The translations under genes and the position numbers were made by a program. The notes beneath the pieces were generated by a model. That model saw only the letters and a program-made list of their open reading frames with translations, was not told the DNA's origin and ran no database searches. A stretch of DNA of 64,000 nucleotides, from NCBI RefSeq assembly GCF_002368335.1, contig NZ_AP018288.1, forward strand, positions 4,452,628 to 4,516,627. The letters are read 5' to 3'. Source of the DNA: Nostoc sp. NIES-4103. GTDB lineage: Bacteria; Cyanobacteriota; Cyanobacteriia; Cyanobacteriales; Nostocaceae. Of the stretch, positions 44,013 to 52,813 are shown one piece after another. Position 1 is the first letter of the stretch, and each line of letters begins with the position of its first letter.

Positions 44013-45356
44013 TCCAGCTGCCGTTTTATCCAGTACCCCCCCGCCCAAGTGAGTAGTGATATTCATCGCTTGCATTACTGGTAAACCATTTAGCCCACTG
44101 GGGTAATCAATGACGCTAACTGCACCATTACCTTGGCGGAAATTCCAGAAATTTTCTGTTGATAAACCGAGAACATGGCACAGCAAAACTTTATTAGTTG
44201 CATCGTGAGCCACTATTAATCCGGTTTTGAATTGATTATCTAATGCTGCTTGCACAATCTGTTGCCAAGCTGCAACGCTACGCTCCCACACCTGCTGTAA
44301 ATTCTCTCCTTCAGGCATTTGTACACTTGCTGGCTGTGTTCGCCAGCGCTGTAACTCTCCGGGGAACTCTTGTTCTATTTCTTTTTCTAATTTTCCTTCC
44401 CAAAGTCCGTGACTGATTTCCCTTAAACCATCTTCTAATTCCAACTTTATACTAGGATGCTGATGCAGGATAATTTCTGCTGTTTCTTTAGGACGCAGCA
44501 TTGAGCTACTAATAGCAAAGTCAATTGGTACATCTTGGAGAAATTCACTAGCTTTTTGTGCCTGTTGTCTACCGTTGTCATTCAGAGGAACGTCAATTTG
44601 TCCCTGAAACCTAGTTTGGCGATTCCACTCTGTTTCTCCGTGACGTACCAACAACAATCTTACTCCCTGATGTTCAGGCCGCAATGAAGGCAGAGTCTCT
44701 CCCATGTGTTGCGTCTGATTCATTGATTCTAGTTGGACTGTTTGTTCTAATCCACCAGCAAAATTCAATACAGTCAAGCCACAGTTAGATTGCTGTATGG
44801 AATGGTAGCGACTTGGAGAAATTCCCAGTGCTGTGCTAATCAAAGCGCGATTAATGCCATTATGCCCAACTATCAGAATGGTTTCACCCGCATGTTGGGA
44901 CAAAATCTCTTGCCAAAACTGCCGCGCTTGCTCGTATAAAGCTAGTACAGGAAAATGTTCTCTTGTTTCCCCTCCATTATTCAGCAACATCCGCAGTTCG
45001 TGGGGTCGTTCATGCCAAATTTCATAGTCTTCAGTAAACTTCTGCTTGACATCAGATGTAAGCATTCCTTCCCACAAAGGCAAATCAATTTCCACCAATT
45101 TCTCGTCTGTTTGGATAACAGCAGTATTTCCGACATGAATTGCTAGCTCACTGTGGATGATCTGTGCTGTCTGTTTTGCTCGCTGGAGAGGACTGCTGTA
45201 AATTGCATTAAATGAAATATTACTGAGGGCTTTGCCTACTTTCTTAGCATCGTTACGACCTTTTTCCGTTAATTCCGACACATCAGTGCGTCCTTGGATA
45301 CGCCGCTCGGTGTTATAGCTGCTTTGTCCGTGGCGAACAATGATGACACGAGTCAT
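44004..45356 (-). CDS. Two-domain histidine phosphatase (phosphoglycerate-mutase-like)
   Basis: 450 residues, two complete histidine phosphatase domains in tandem. Domain 1 has VRHGQSSYNTERRIQGR (His9), then LIVGHNGINRALI. Domain 2 (from about 225) has LVRHGETEWNRQTRFQGQ and LIVAHDATNKVLLCH. Each domain therefore keeps its RHG and second histidine. Such proteins act as phosphatases or mutases on small phosphates; the substrate is unknown. The 3' end lies inside the 53-bp repeat block, so the last codons have been multiplied downstream of it. Confidence 0.88.
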   Translation of the reverse strand: MTRVIIVRHGQSSYNTERRIQGRTDVSELTEKGRNDAKKVGKALSNISFNAIYSSPLQRAKQTAQIIHSELAIHVGNTAVIQTDEKLVEIDLPLWEGMLTSDVKQKFTEDYEIWHERPHELRMLLNNGGETREHFPVLALYEQARQFWQEILSQHAGETILIVGHNGINRALISTALGISPSRYHSIQQSNCGLTVLNFAGGLEQTVQLESMNQTQHMGETLPSLRPEHQGVRLLLVRHGETEWNRQTRFQGQIDVPLNDNGRQQAQKASEFLQDVPIDFAISSSMLRPKETAEIILHQHPSIKLELEDGLREISHGLWEGKLEKEIEQEFPGELQRWRTQPASVQMPEGENLQQVWERSVAAWQQIVQAALDNQFKTGLIVAHDATNKVLLCHVLGLSTENFWNFRQGNGAVSVIDYPSGLNGLPVMQAMNITTHLGGGVLDKTAAGAL

Positions 45357-45971
45357 CTAGTAAACCTCCTAAAGTGAATGCTTTTTGTCGTTAAACCCTC
45401 TAAAATGCTCACATAATGCTCAAAAGTTCATTTATCAGTGTTTAAGCATTATTTTTGAGCATATTTATATACTCATTGTCATACTCAACTAATGCTCACT
45501 TTGAGAGCGTACCATTTCCATATCCTGCTACCAAAGAAAGGGGGTAGACCATGAAAAGCTACCTATCTTTTTGTATCTATGTTCTAAAGTACTTGGAAAA
45601 CTACTCCAAGTAATAATCTAGTAAATCACAACATAGACACAGTAAGGAATACAAGCTAAAAAAAAGCATCTACTTGAGGGATGCCGTAATACGCAGGCTT
45701 TTCACCAGCCATGTTGTTTAACTTCCTTGGTCAACCATTAATTGAGGCTCATATTTACAAGGCAAATCTTTTTGAATACCGATACCAAAATGTTATAAGC
45801 CTGATATTTGACAAGACTTAAACCCCAGCAAAAACAGGTGTGGCATACGGTAGTGCAAGAAACTGGCGGTAAAAGGCAATACAATAGTCCTAATCAAAAG
45901 ACTGGAAATTGAGTTTAACAATATTGCGTAATATTTCATACAAATTTATATCAATTAATAAGTAAGAATAC
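45357..45971. other. Intergenic region upstream of the KamA gene
   Basis: About 610 bp between divergent genes. AATGCTCA occurs at about 45405, 45415 and 45490, with the reverse TGAGCAT near 45456, a possible operator cluster. Small frame 45551-45613 is described separately. No clear promoter boxes are asserted. Confidence 0.5.
45551..45613 (+). CDS. Possible 20-residue peptide
   Basis: ATG at 45551 preceded by AAAGGGGGT about 5-9 bases upstream, reading MKSYLSFCIYVLKYLENYSK then TAA. The Shine-Dalgarno is the only support; it could be a leader peptide or chance. Confidence 0.2.
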   Translation: MKSYLSFCIYVLKYLENYSK

Positions 45972-47072
45972 ATGACTAACAATGATAATTTGTTCAAGCA
46001 TCAAGAAGAACTCTGGTCTGATTGGCGTTGGCAAATAGCACATCGGATTACCACAACAGAAGAATTGCACAACTGGATTAATGTGACTGAACGTGAAGAG
46101 CAATCTATACAGAAGTCTGTTGGGAAATACCGATGGAGTATCACTCCCTATTATGCATCTTTGATGGATAAGAATGATGAGATGTGTCCTATCCGCAGAC
46201 AAGCTGTTCCTAGCTTGGAAGAGTTTGAGTACTTTCCCAATGCGGAAGTAGACCCAGTAGGTGATCAACTCTATCGCAAAACTAATCGGGTAGTGCATAA
46301 ATATCCTGACCGGGTAATGATGCTAGTCACGCAATCTTGTTCTGTCTACTGCCGTCACTGTACACGCAAGTACCATACAACTGATTTAAGCGGTTCTTAC
46401 TTTGGAGACAGTGAAACTCTATCTTTTGAAGAAGACTTTGACTATATTGCTAGTCAACCAGCTATCCGTGATGTACTACTTAGTGGTGGCGATCCACTAA
46501 TGTATTCGGATCAGAAACTGGAATTCATTATTTCCCGTCTCAGACAGATACCTCATGTAGAAATTATCCGCATTGGTACTCGCTTTCCAGTCTTACTTCC
46601 GCAACGCATCACACCAGAGCTTTGTGCCATGTTGGAAAAGTATCATCCTATTTGGCTGAATACTCACTTTAACCATCCCAAGGAAATTACGGAAGAAGCA
46701 GCCAAAGCATGTGATCAGTTATTCAGGCATGGAATTCCTGTACAAAATCAAACAGTTCTCTTAAAAGACTTGAATGACGACTTACCGACAATGCGAGCAT
46801 TATTGACTGGGCTGTTAAAAATCCGCGTTCGCCCCTATTATCTGTATCACTGCGACAATGTTACTGGCGTGTCTCACTTTGCCACCACCATCGAAAAGGG
46901 GCGTGAATTGATGAAGGGTTTGTTGGGTCATATGACAGGCTTTGCAGTACCTCAATACATCATCACGACAAAACTCGGCAAAATCCCCCTGTGGGAAGAA
47001 TCCCTACATCTAAATAATGATGGCTATTCGATTGAGAATTACGAAGGCAAAACAGCAGAGCTAATTTTTTAA
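45972..47072 (+). CDS. KamA-family radical SAM protein (aminomutase-like)
   Basis: 366 residues. The 4Fe-4S motif is CSVYCRHC (C-x3-C-x2-C, about 117-124), preceded by RVMMLVTQS. SAM contacts DVLLSGGDPLMYSD and IGTRFPVLLPQRIT follow, as in lysine 2,3-aminomutase. Where that enzyme has PGGGGK for its PLP lysine, this one has PQYIITTKLGKIPL (about 334-347); a lysine remains but the glycines are gone. The N-terminal WRWQIAHRITT is typical of KamA. Substrate unknown; lysine, glutamate, arginine or a protein lysine are options. No obvious operon partner. Confidence 0.85.
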   Translation: MTNNDNLFKHQEELWSDWRWQIAHRITTTEELHNWINVTEREEQSIQKSVGKYRWSITPYYASLMDKNDEMCPIRRQAVPSLEEFEYFPNAEVDPVGDQLYRKTNRVVHKYPDRVMMLVTQSCSVYCRHCTRKYHTTDLSGSYFGDSETLSFEEDFDYIASQPAIRDVLLSGGDPLMYSDQKLEFIISRLRQIPHVEIIRIGTRFPVLLPQRITPELCAMLEKYHPIWLNTHFNHPKEITEEAAKACDQLFRHGIPVQNQTVLLKDLNDDLPTMRALLTGLLKIRVRPYYLYHCDNVTGVSHFATTIEKGRELMKGLLGHMTGFAVPQYIITTKLGKIPLWEESLHLNNDGYSIENYEGKTAELIF

Positions 47073-47732
47073 AGGAGAATAGCTGAGAATTTTTTCTTAG
47101 CATGTAGAGTTTGATTGTTGCTGACACTTGAAATTGACAGCAGAATTCAGGTGTGATGATTGATAACTGCTAACTGATAGCCGACTATTTGATTTCTGGC
47201 ATTAATCTAAAGGTTTCCAGTAGCGATCGCTTCTAGCTATTGGAGTAATAAACATCTCTAACTAAAGAGTTAGAAAATTTTCATTCTAATTTCATTATTG
47301 GATGAAATCCTTATAATATCAAGTCTCAAGTAGGCTTGAGCTAATAATTAAGAATCAAATATATTGGATTCTTAATTAACTTGAATAAAAAACTTGCTAA
47401 TCAAGCATTACTAAGCTTTTGGGAAAATAGATATGCATACAATATTATTAGTCGAGTTTTATTCATTTAATCAAAAATATTTTTTATCTGTCTGAAAAAT
47501 AGATATATGAAACAATAAATATTTTTGATAAAAATCATTCTTAAGATAGTGTTTTTATCTTAACAGTTAAGAAAACATATTTATTTAGAAATAAGTAGAT
47601 TGATAAGTTTTGATAAAACTATCTTGTTTTAATAACCTTTAGTATCAATAAAAATACATAAAAAACTCAAAACTGAATTTTATGTTTACTCAAAAATTCG
47701 TGACAGCGCGTAAATACCTGAAGTAAAAAGCA
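47073..47732. other. Long AT-rich intergenic region before the oxidase cluster
   Basis: About 660 bp, very AT-rich. It holds an inverted repeat TAATTAAGAATC (47345-47356) / GATTCTTAATTA (47367-47378) with a 10-nt loop. No reading frame is credible. Regulation of the oxidase genes, perhaps heterocyst-specific, should be encoded here, but I cannot name a binding site. Confidence 0.6.
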
Positions 47733-48248
47733 ATGCTTGCTCTGCCTCTGAATAGCGAAAATCTACCATACCCTGATCCCATACATCCTATCATCGTCCA
47801 CTTTGTGATTGCGATGGTATTTTTTTCTTTTTTCTGTGATGTGGTGGGCTATTTCACTCACAATTTGCGTTTATTTGAAGTCAGTTTCTGGAATATGTTT
47901 GTGGCTTCGGGAGCCATTTTTCTAGCGGTTATCTTTGGTCAGTTTGAAGCAGGTTTAGCACAAGTCTCGGAAGTAGCCCAGCCAACACTAAATTTTCATA
48001 CAGTTATGGGTTGGTCGCTAGCAGTGATTGTTGTTGGGATAACAGCTTGGCGTTTTGTAATTCGCGATCGCCTACGCCGGACACAACGCGATCGCCATTC
48101 CGCAAAAATACCACCTGCTTACCTTGGTGTCGCAACGTTTTTGATTTGTCTGGTGTGCTTGCAAGTATATCTAGGAAGCAAACTATTTTGGGTATATGGG
48201 TTTCATGTCAAGCCTGTAGTTGAAGCGATGAAGCAGGGGGTGTTGTGA
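47733..48248 (+). CDS. DUF2231-like membrane protein (oxidase cluster, first)
   Basis: 171 residues with four membrane helices (about 20-42, 53-75, 91-110, 126-148). DPIHPIIVHFVIAMVFFSFFCD has the HP and H residues of the DUF2231 family, which often lie next to oxidases or heme proteins; the histidines could bind heme (inference). Its stop overlaps the next start as TGATG, so both DUF2231 genes are coupled. It opens the alternative terminal oxidase cluster. Confidence 0.8.
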   Translation: MLALPLNSENLPYPDPIHPIIVHFVIAMVFFSFFCDVVGYFTHNLRLFEVSFWNMFVASGAIFLAVIFGQFEAGLAQVSEVAQPTLNFHTVMGWSLAVIVVGITAWRFVIRDRLRRTQRDRHSAKIPPAYLGVATFLICLVCLQVYLGSKLFWVYGFHVKPVVEAMKQGVL

Positions 48249-48853
48249 TGAACTCGCAACTAATTGACCAGTTAAGGTTACCGCTGAATGCTAACGGTCT
48301 ACCCTACGAAATTCCCATACATCCACAGTTAGTACATCTGACATTGGGTTTATTCATTATCAGCATCTTATTTGACATAGCAGGAGCTATTTTCCCCACA
48401 GAACGATTTATTTTCAAATTTTTGGGTCTGCCAGCCATCCGTTCTGGATTCTTCGATGTGGGCTGGTACAACTTAGTAGGAGCAGCAGTTGTCACATTTT
48501 TTACCGTTGCATTTGGTTTTTTCGAGTTATTACTGGCGAACCCACCAGTTAATCAAAAGAGTGATTGGGGGTTGAATGCTAGTTGGACAATGCTTTTACA
48601 TGGTTTGGGTGGAGTTTTGCTGTTGGGGATTATTGTTGCCATGACTGTGTGGAGAGGATGGCAACGCGATCGCACTCGTAAAGATGCTTCCAGACAAGTG
48701 CAGTGGAGTTATTTATTAGTAGGCATTGCCATGCTAGGCATATTGTACATTCATGGAACTTTAGGGGCGCACCTAGGAGAGCAATTCGGCATTCATGTTA
48801 CTGCTGCTGAGTTGCTGAGGAATGGCAAAAACCCTAATTTACTACTCAAATAA
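48248..48853 (+). CDS. DUF2231-like membrane protein (oxidase cluster, second)
   Basis: 201 residues from ATG 48248 (one-base overlap with the first copy; an adjacent GTG is less likely). Four helices (about 28-47, 72-93, 116-135, 153-172). EIPIHPQLVHLTLGLFIISIL matches the same HP...H pattern as its neighbour, so the two arose by duplication. It ends in a basic tail. It is followed 100 bp on by subunit II. Confidence 0.8.
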   Translation: MNSQLIDQLRLPLNANGLPYEIPIHPQLVHLTLGLFIISILFDIAGAIFPTERFIFKFLGLPAIRSGFFDVGWYNLVGAAVVTFFTVAFGFFELLLANPPVNQKSDWGLNASWTMLLHGLGGVLLLGIIVAMTVWRGWQRDRTRKDASRQVQWSYLLVGIAMLGILYIHGTLGAHLGEQFGIHVTAAELLRNGKNPNLLLK

Positions 48854-48952
48854 AATAAGTAATTCGGTGGAAATAAACCAAACTATGTGACGAAACATAA
48901 ATGAACTTGAAACTCTTACAAATGACCAATGACAAATGACAAATGACAGTCT

Positions 48953-49879
48953 ATGGTGAGAATTTTAGAATATTTACTAATAGCTGGTTATATTGCAATA
49001 TTGCTCATCGTCAGCCATTGGATTGGGCAGCAAGCATTTTCTTGGATGCCTGATGAAGCCACAGCAGAAGCACAAAAAGTAGATGATTTGTTTAGCTTTT
49101 TAGTCTCAATTGGGGCATTCATTTTCCTGGGACTTAACAGCATGATGTTGTATTCAGTTATTTTTTTTCGGGCACCCAAGGAAGACTACACTGAAGGCCA
49201 TCCTTCCAGAGGTGATGTGAGGCTAGAAATTTTGTGGACAGCAACCCCAACTTTGTTAGTACTGTGGATTGCTTTTCAAGGCTTCAATATTTATCAGCAA
49301 TTAAACATCATAGGCTTGCAGCAAATTGTGCATTTGCATACGCCTTTAGAACCAAAACCAGCTGATGCCGCAGAAATCAGCGATGTTCCCAAACCAGCAG
49401 CCCAAACTATTGAAGTCTTTGTAAAGCAGTGGGATTGGTCTTTTGGCTATCCAAATAATGTCATTAGTAATGAATTACACCTACCTGTAAACCTTTCTAC
49501 TCGCCTAAATATGCACGCTAAAGACGTGCTTCACAGTTTTTACGTCCCTGAGTTCCGTTTACAGCAGTATATTGTCCCCGGACGCAATATTGATCTTGTG
49601 CTAACGCCCATTCGCACAGGTAAATACCATTTAAAAGATTCTCTATTCAGCGGTACTTACTTTTCTTTGCTGGATGCCAATGTATACGTTGAATCTCCCG
49701 AAAAATATAACCAGTGGCTCAACCAGACGGCTACTCAAGAACCAGCTTCAGCAACAAATCAAGCAGTTGTCGAGTATACCCAACCACCAAAGACATGGTT
49801 TAAGACTAGCTGGTACACTGTCGCACCAGCGCCACCCTATGTGATTACAGGCAAAGGAAAAGTTAACAATGACACATGA
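48953..49879 (+). CDS. ctaC: Alternative oxidase subunit II lacking CuA ligands (CtaC-like)
   Basis: 308 residues, two membrane helices (about 7-27 and 44-66) then a cupredoxin domain. The region that normally carries C-x3-C and H-x3-M for copper A reads KDSLFSGTYFSLLDANVYV (about 226-244): all cysteines are missing. The first histidine remains in LHSFYVPEFRLQQYIVPGR. This is the mark of the cyanobacterial alternative respiratory terminal oxidase (ARTO), which probably takes electrons from quinol rather than cytochrome c. Its stop overlaps the subunit I start. Confidence 0.9.
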   Translation: MVRILEYLLIAGYIAILLIVSHWIGQQAFSWMPDEATAEAQKVDDLFSFLVSIGAFIFLGLNSMMLYSVIFFRAPKEDYTEGHPSRGDVRLEILWTATPTLLVLWIAFQGFNIYQQLNIIGLQQIVHLHTPLEPKPADAAEISDVPKPAAQTIEVFVKQWDWSFGYPNNVISNELHLPVNLSTRLNMHAKDVLHSFYVPEFRLQQYIVPGRNIDLVLTPIRTGKYHLKDSLFSGTYFSLLDANVYVESPEKYNQWLNQTATQEPASATNQAVVEYTQPPKTWFKTSWYTVAPAPPYVITGKGKVNNDT

Positions 49880-51533
49880 TTCTCTGGTAAACACAACTCA
49901 AGCAAGGGAGTCTGTTGATAACTGGCGACGCTATTTCAGCTTCAGCACTGACCATAAGGTCATCGGTGTTCAATACATGGTGACCACCTTCATTTTCTTT
50001 CTCATTGGCGGACTATTGGCGATGATCATTCGTGCCGAACTGATCACCCCCGAATTAAATGTTGTTGACCGCCCCCTCTACAACGGCTTGTTTACCATGC
50101 ACGGGACAATCATGATTTTCCTGTGGATTATCCCGTTCAACGCTGGTATTTCTAACTACCTAGTACCGTTGATGATTGGAGCGCGGGATATGGCGTTTCC
50201 CTTGCTTAACGCTATCTCTTTTTGGATGATTCCACCAGCCAGTATTTTATTACTATCTAGCTTCTTGCTGCCCAATGGTACCGCGCAGTCTGGTTGGTGG
50301 TCTTATCCACCAATTAGTCTGCAAATTCCGCCCGGTCAACCAATTAATGGTGAATTTGTTTGGATTGTAAGTTTGCTGCTGATAGGCATTTCTTCAATTA
50401 TGGGGGCTATCAACTTTGTCACCACTGTTTTTTGGATGCGGGCGCCAGGGATGACCTTTTTTCGGATGCCTGTGTTTGTTTGGTCAGTTATCAGCGCTCA
50501 GTTGTTGCAGTTGATTAATTTACCCTCTTTAACAGGTGTATTGATCCTACTTTTATTTGACCTGGCTTTTGGTACACATTTCTTCAAACCTTCGGAGGGT
50601 GGCGATCCAATAATTTATCAGCACCTATTTTGGTTCTACTCTCATCCGGCAGTTTACATCATGGCACTACCAGCCTTTGGAATTTTTGCCGAAGTGCTGC
50701 CTGCGTTTTCCCGCAATCCCCTATTTGGCTATCGGTCATTAGCTATTGCTTCGTTAGGCATTGCTTTGGTTAGCATCTTCGTTTGGGTACATCATATGTT
50801 CACCAGTGCTACCCCTGGTTGGATGCGGATGACCTTCATGGTTACTTCCATGTTAGTTGCTGTGCCTACTGGTGTCAAAGCATTTGGCTGGACTGCCACA
50901 ATTTGGAAGAGCAAGCTGCACCTAGAAACACCAATGCTGTTTGCTATGGGAGGTGCAGCGATGTTTCTTTTCGGTGGTGTTACCGGAGTGATGCTGGCTG
51001 CAACGCCGTTTGATATTCACGTCCACAACACTTATTTTGTAGTGGGTCATTTCCACTACATTGTTTTTAATACCATCACAATGGCAATCTTTGCAGCCAT
51101 TTACTTCTGGTTTCCTAAAATCACTGGCAGGATGTATGCCGAAGGTTGGGGTAAACTGCATTTTTGGTTGACCTTTATTCCTGCCAACCTTACCTTCTTC
51201 TCGATGCACCCGTTAGGTTTGCAGGGAATGTTACGCCGAGTTTCTTCTTATGACCCACGCTATCAAGTATGGAACATCATCGCTAGTCTAGGGGCGTTCT
51301 TGCTGGGTGCATCCACACTGCCCTTTATTGCTAACATTGTGGGTTCCTGGTTATACGGGCCGAAAGCAGTTGATAATCCTTGGCACGCCAGCGGTTTAGA
51401 ATGGACAACCTCTTCACCACCACCCCCAGGCAATTTTGAGGAGATTCCAATTGTTAGAAGGCCCCCCTACGACTATGGCGATCCCAAATACGCAGTCATA
51501 GAACCTACTGACGACAATGATTCAGGGGGTTAG
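49869..51533 (+). CDS. ctaD: Alternative terminal oxidase subunit I (heme-copper, CtaD-like)
   Basis: 554 residues, twelve helices. Heme and CuB ligands are present: TMHGTIMIFLW, YSHPAVYIMALPAFG (His and cross-linking Tyr), WVHHMFTSATPGW and the HVHNTYFVVGHFHYIVF pair. In the helix VI motif the usual HPEVY glutamate of type A1 oxidases is Ala, and a YS pair precedes it (YSHPAVY), i.e. the A2-type proton channel. It overlaps subunit II by 11 bp. Reduces oxygen to water and pumps protons. Confidence 0.95.
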   Translation: MTHDSLVNTTQARESVDNWRRYFSFSTDHKVIGVQYMVTTFIFFLIGGLLAMIIRAELITPELNVVDRPLYNGLFTMHGTIMIFLWIIPFNAGISNYLVPLMIGARDMAFPLLNAISFWMIPPASILLLSSFLLPNGTAQSGWWSYPPISLQIPPGQPINGEFVWIVSLLLIGISSIMGAINFVTTVFWMRAPGMTFFRMPVFVWSVISAQLLQLINLPSLTGVLILLLFDLAFGTHFFKPSEGGDPIIYQHLFWFYSHPAVYIMALPAFGIFAEVLPAFSRNPLFGYRSLAIASLGIALVSIFVWVHHMFTSATPGWMRMTFMVTSMLVAVPTGVKAFGWTATIWKSKLHLETPMLFAMGGAAMFLFGGVTGVMLAATPFDIHVHNTYFVVGHFHYIVFNTITMAIFAAIYFWFPKITGRMYAEGWGKLHFWLTFIPANLTFFSMHPLGLQGMLRRVSSYDPRYQVWNIIASLGAFLLGASTLPFIANIVGSWLYGPKAVDNPWHASGLEWTTSSPPPPGNFEEIPIVRRPPYDYGDPKYAVIEPTDDNDSGG

Positions 51534-51695
51534 GTACTGGGTACTAGGGACTGGGTACTAGGTACTGGGTACTGGGTACTGGGTACTAGGGAAATAGATA
51601 TAGTTCTAAATTTTTTAATCCCAATTCCCCATTCCCCATTCGCCATTCCCCATTCCCAATTCCCAATTCCCAATTCCCAATTCCCAAAATTAATT
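51534..51695. repeat. Heptamer repeats (GGGTACT; CCCCATT/CAATTCC)
   Basis: GGGTACTAGGGACTGGGTAC-type units (51535-51590), then CAATTCCC/CATTCCCC units (51615-51685), facing each other between subunits I and III. This interrupts the otherwise compact oxidase operon. Confidence 0.9.
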
Positions 51696-52394
51696 ATGCA
51701 ACGTCGCTTTTTCCAATCTCGTATTGTCCAACGTCGCACCATCTATATAGATGAAAGTCCTGTCCGTTTTGAGCGGTGGCGGCGACGCTTACCAAATAAG
51801 GCGCAGCGCTTTTTACCTAGTGGTGGTGGAAGTGCTGAAGATCATCATGGCAAAGCAATATTCGGGTTCACTGTATTCCTCTTGTCAGAAAGCTTAGTCT
51901 TTTTGAGTTTTATCTTGACATACATTGGCCTGCGATTGACTCACTCAAAAAATTGGCTACCACCTGGTGTTTCTGGGCCAGAATTGTCTAATTTGGTGAT
52001 TATCAACACGGTAATATTGCTTTCTAGTAGCGGAGTCATTCAATTTGCAGAAAACGCTCTCCAGCACCGACAAATCAATAAATTTCGCTTGTTCTGGTTG
52101 ATGACAATTTGCATGGGAACCTACTTCTTAATCGGTCAAGCAATTGAATGGAGCAAACTCAATTTTGGGTTAAACACAGGATTAGTTGGTTCAACATTCT
52201 ATTTATTGACAGGTTTCCATGGTCTGCATGTTCTTGCTGGTGTTCTTCTTCAAATAATTATGCTTACCCGTTCCTTCATTCCAGGTAATTATAACAAGGG
52301 TCACTTTGGTGCAAGTGCGACAACTTTATTTTGGCACTTTGTTGATGTAATTTGGGTTTTTCTCTTCTCTATTATCTATCTTTGGCAAGCCTAG
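51696..52394 (+). CDS. ctaE: Alternative terminal oxidase subunit III (CtaE-like)
   Basis: 232 residues. The N-terminal 60 residues are very basic (MQRRFFQSRIVQRRT and ERWRRRLPNKAQRF) before five membrane helices. Family blocks include FGFTVFLLSESLVFLSFI, FYLLTGFHGLHVLAG (histidine pair) and the end TLFWHFVDVIWVFLF. The long basic head is unlike standard subunit III. Completes the three core oxidase genes. Confidence 0.93.
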   Translation: MQRRFFQSRIVQRRTIYIDESPVRFERWRRRLPNKAQRFLPSGGGSAEDHHGKAIFGFTVFLLSESLVFLSFILTYIGLRLTHSKNWLPPGVSGPELSNLVIINTVILLSSSGVIQFAENALQHRQINKFRLFWLMTICMGTYFLIGQAIEWSKLNFGLNTGLVGSTFYLLTGFHGLHVLAGVLLQIIMLTRSFIPGNYNKGHFGASATTLFWHFVDVIWVFLFSIIYLWQA

Positions 52395-52430
52395 AAGTAT
52401 TGCAAACGAAAGTATTTTCAGGAGATATTT

Positions 52431-52673
52431 ATGAATTTCTTCTTAGCACAAGAATTGCCATCACCAAGAGCAATTGAAGGAGCTAGCCCACTAGATAAAA
52501 ACCAAGACCCATTAATTGCTCACCGTCTACAAAAAGAACAATATATAGGCATTGTTGGGTTAGCGATCGCTCTAGTCGCTGCTGTAGGCTTTTTTAGCCG
52601 CAGAGTTGAATATGCTATTGTGTTTGCTCTTGTTCTCAGCACCATTTTAATCGCTTTGTTTTTACTTATATAA
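52431..52673 (+). CDS. Small oxidase-cluster membrane protein
   Basis: 80 residues. The N-terminal half is polar (LPSPRAIEGASPLDKNQDPL); the C-terminal half holds two hydrophobic helices (about 37-54 and 61-80) separated by SRRVE. Start ATG 52431 with AGGAGA seven bases upstream. Likely a subunit IV-like or assembly protein of the oxidase, by position; I do not recognise it. Confidence 0.65.
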   Translation: MNFFLAQELPSPRAIEGASPLDKNQDPLIAHRLQKEQYIGIVGLAIALVAAVGFFSRRVEYAIVFALVLSTILIALFLLI

Positions 52674-52679
52674 CCAGTT

Positions 52680-52790
52680 TGTCAGTAGTCAGTGGTCAGT
52701 GGTCAGTGGTCATTAGTCAGTAGTCACGAAACAACTAACAACTGACAAATGACAATTAACAACTAACAACTGACAACTGTCAAATACTTT
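52680..52790. repeat. Heptamer repeats (GTCAGTG, ACAACTG)
   Basis: GTCAGTAGTCAGTGGTCAGT-type units and the complementary ACAACTGACAA-type units between the small oxidase gene and the NDH-2 gene; potential hairpin that could separate transcripts. Confidence 0.85.
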
Positions 52791-52813
52791 AACAAGAGTT
52801 GGGAGAGTATTTT

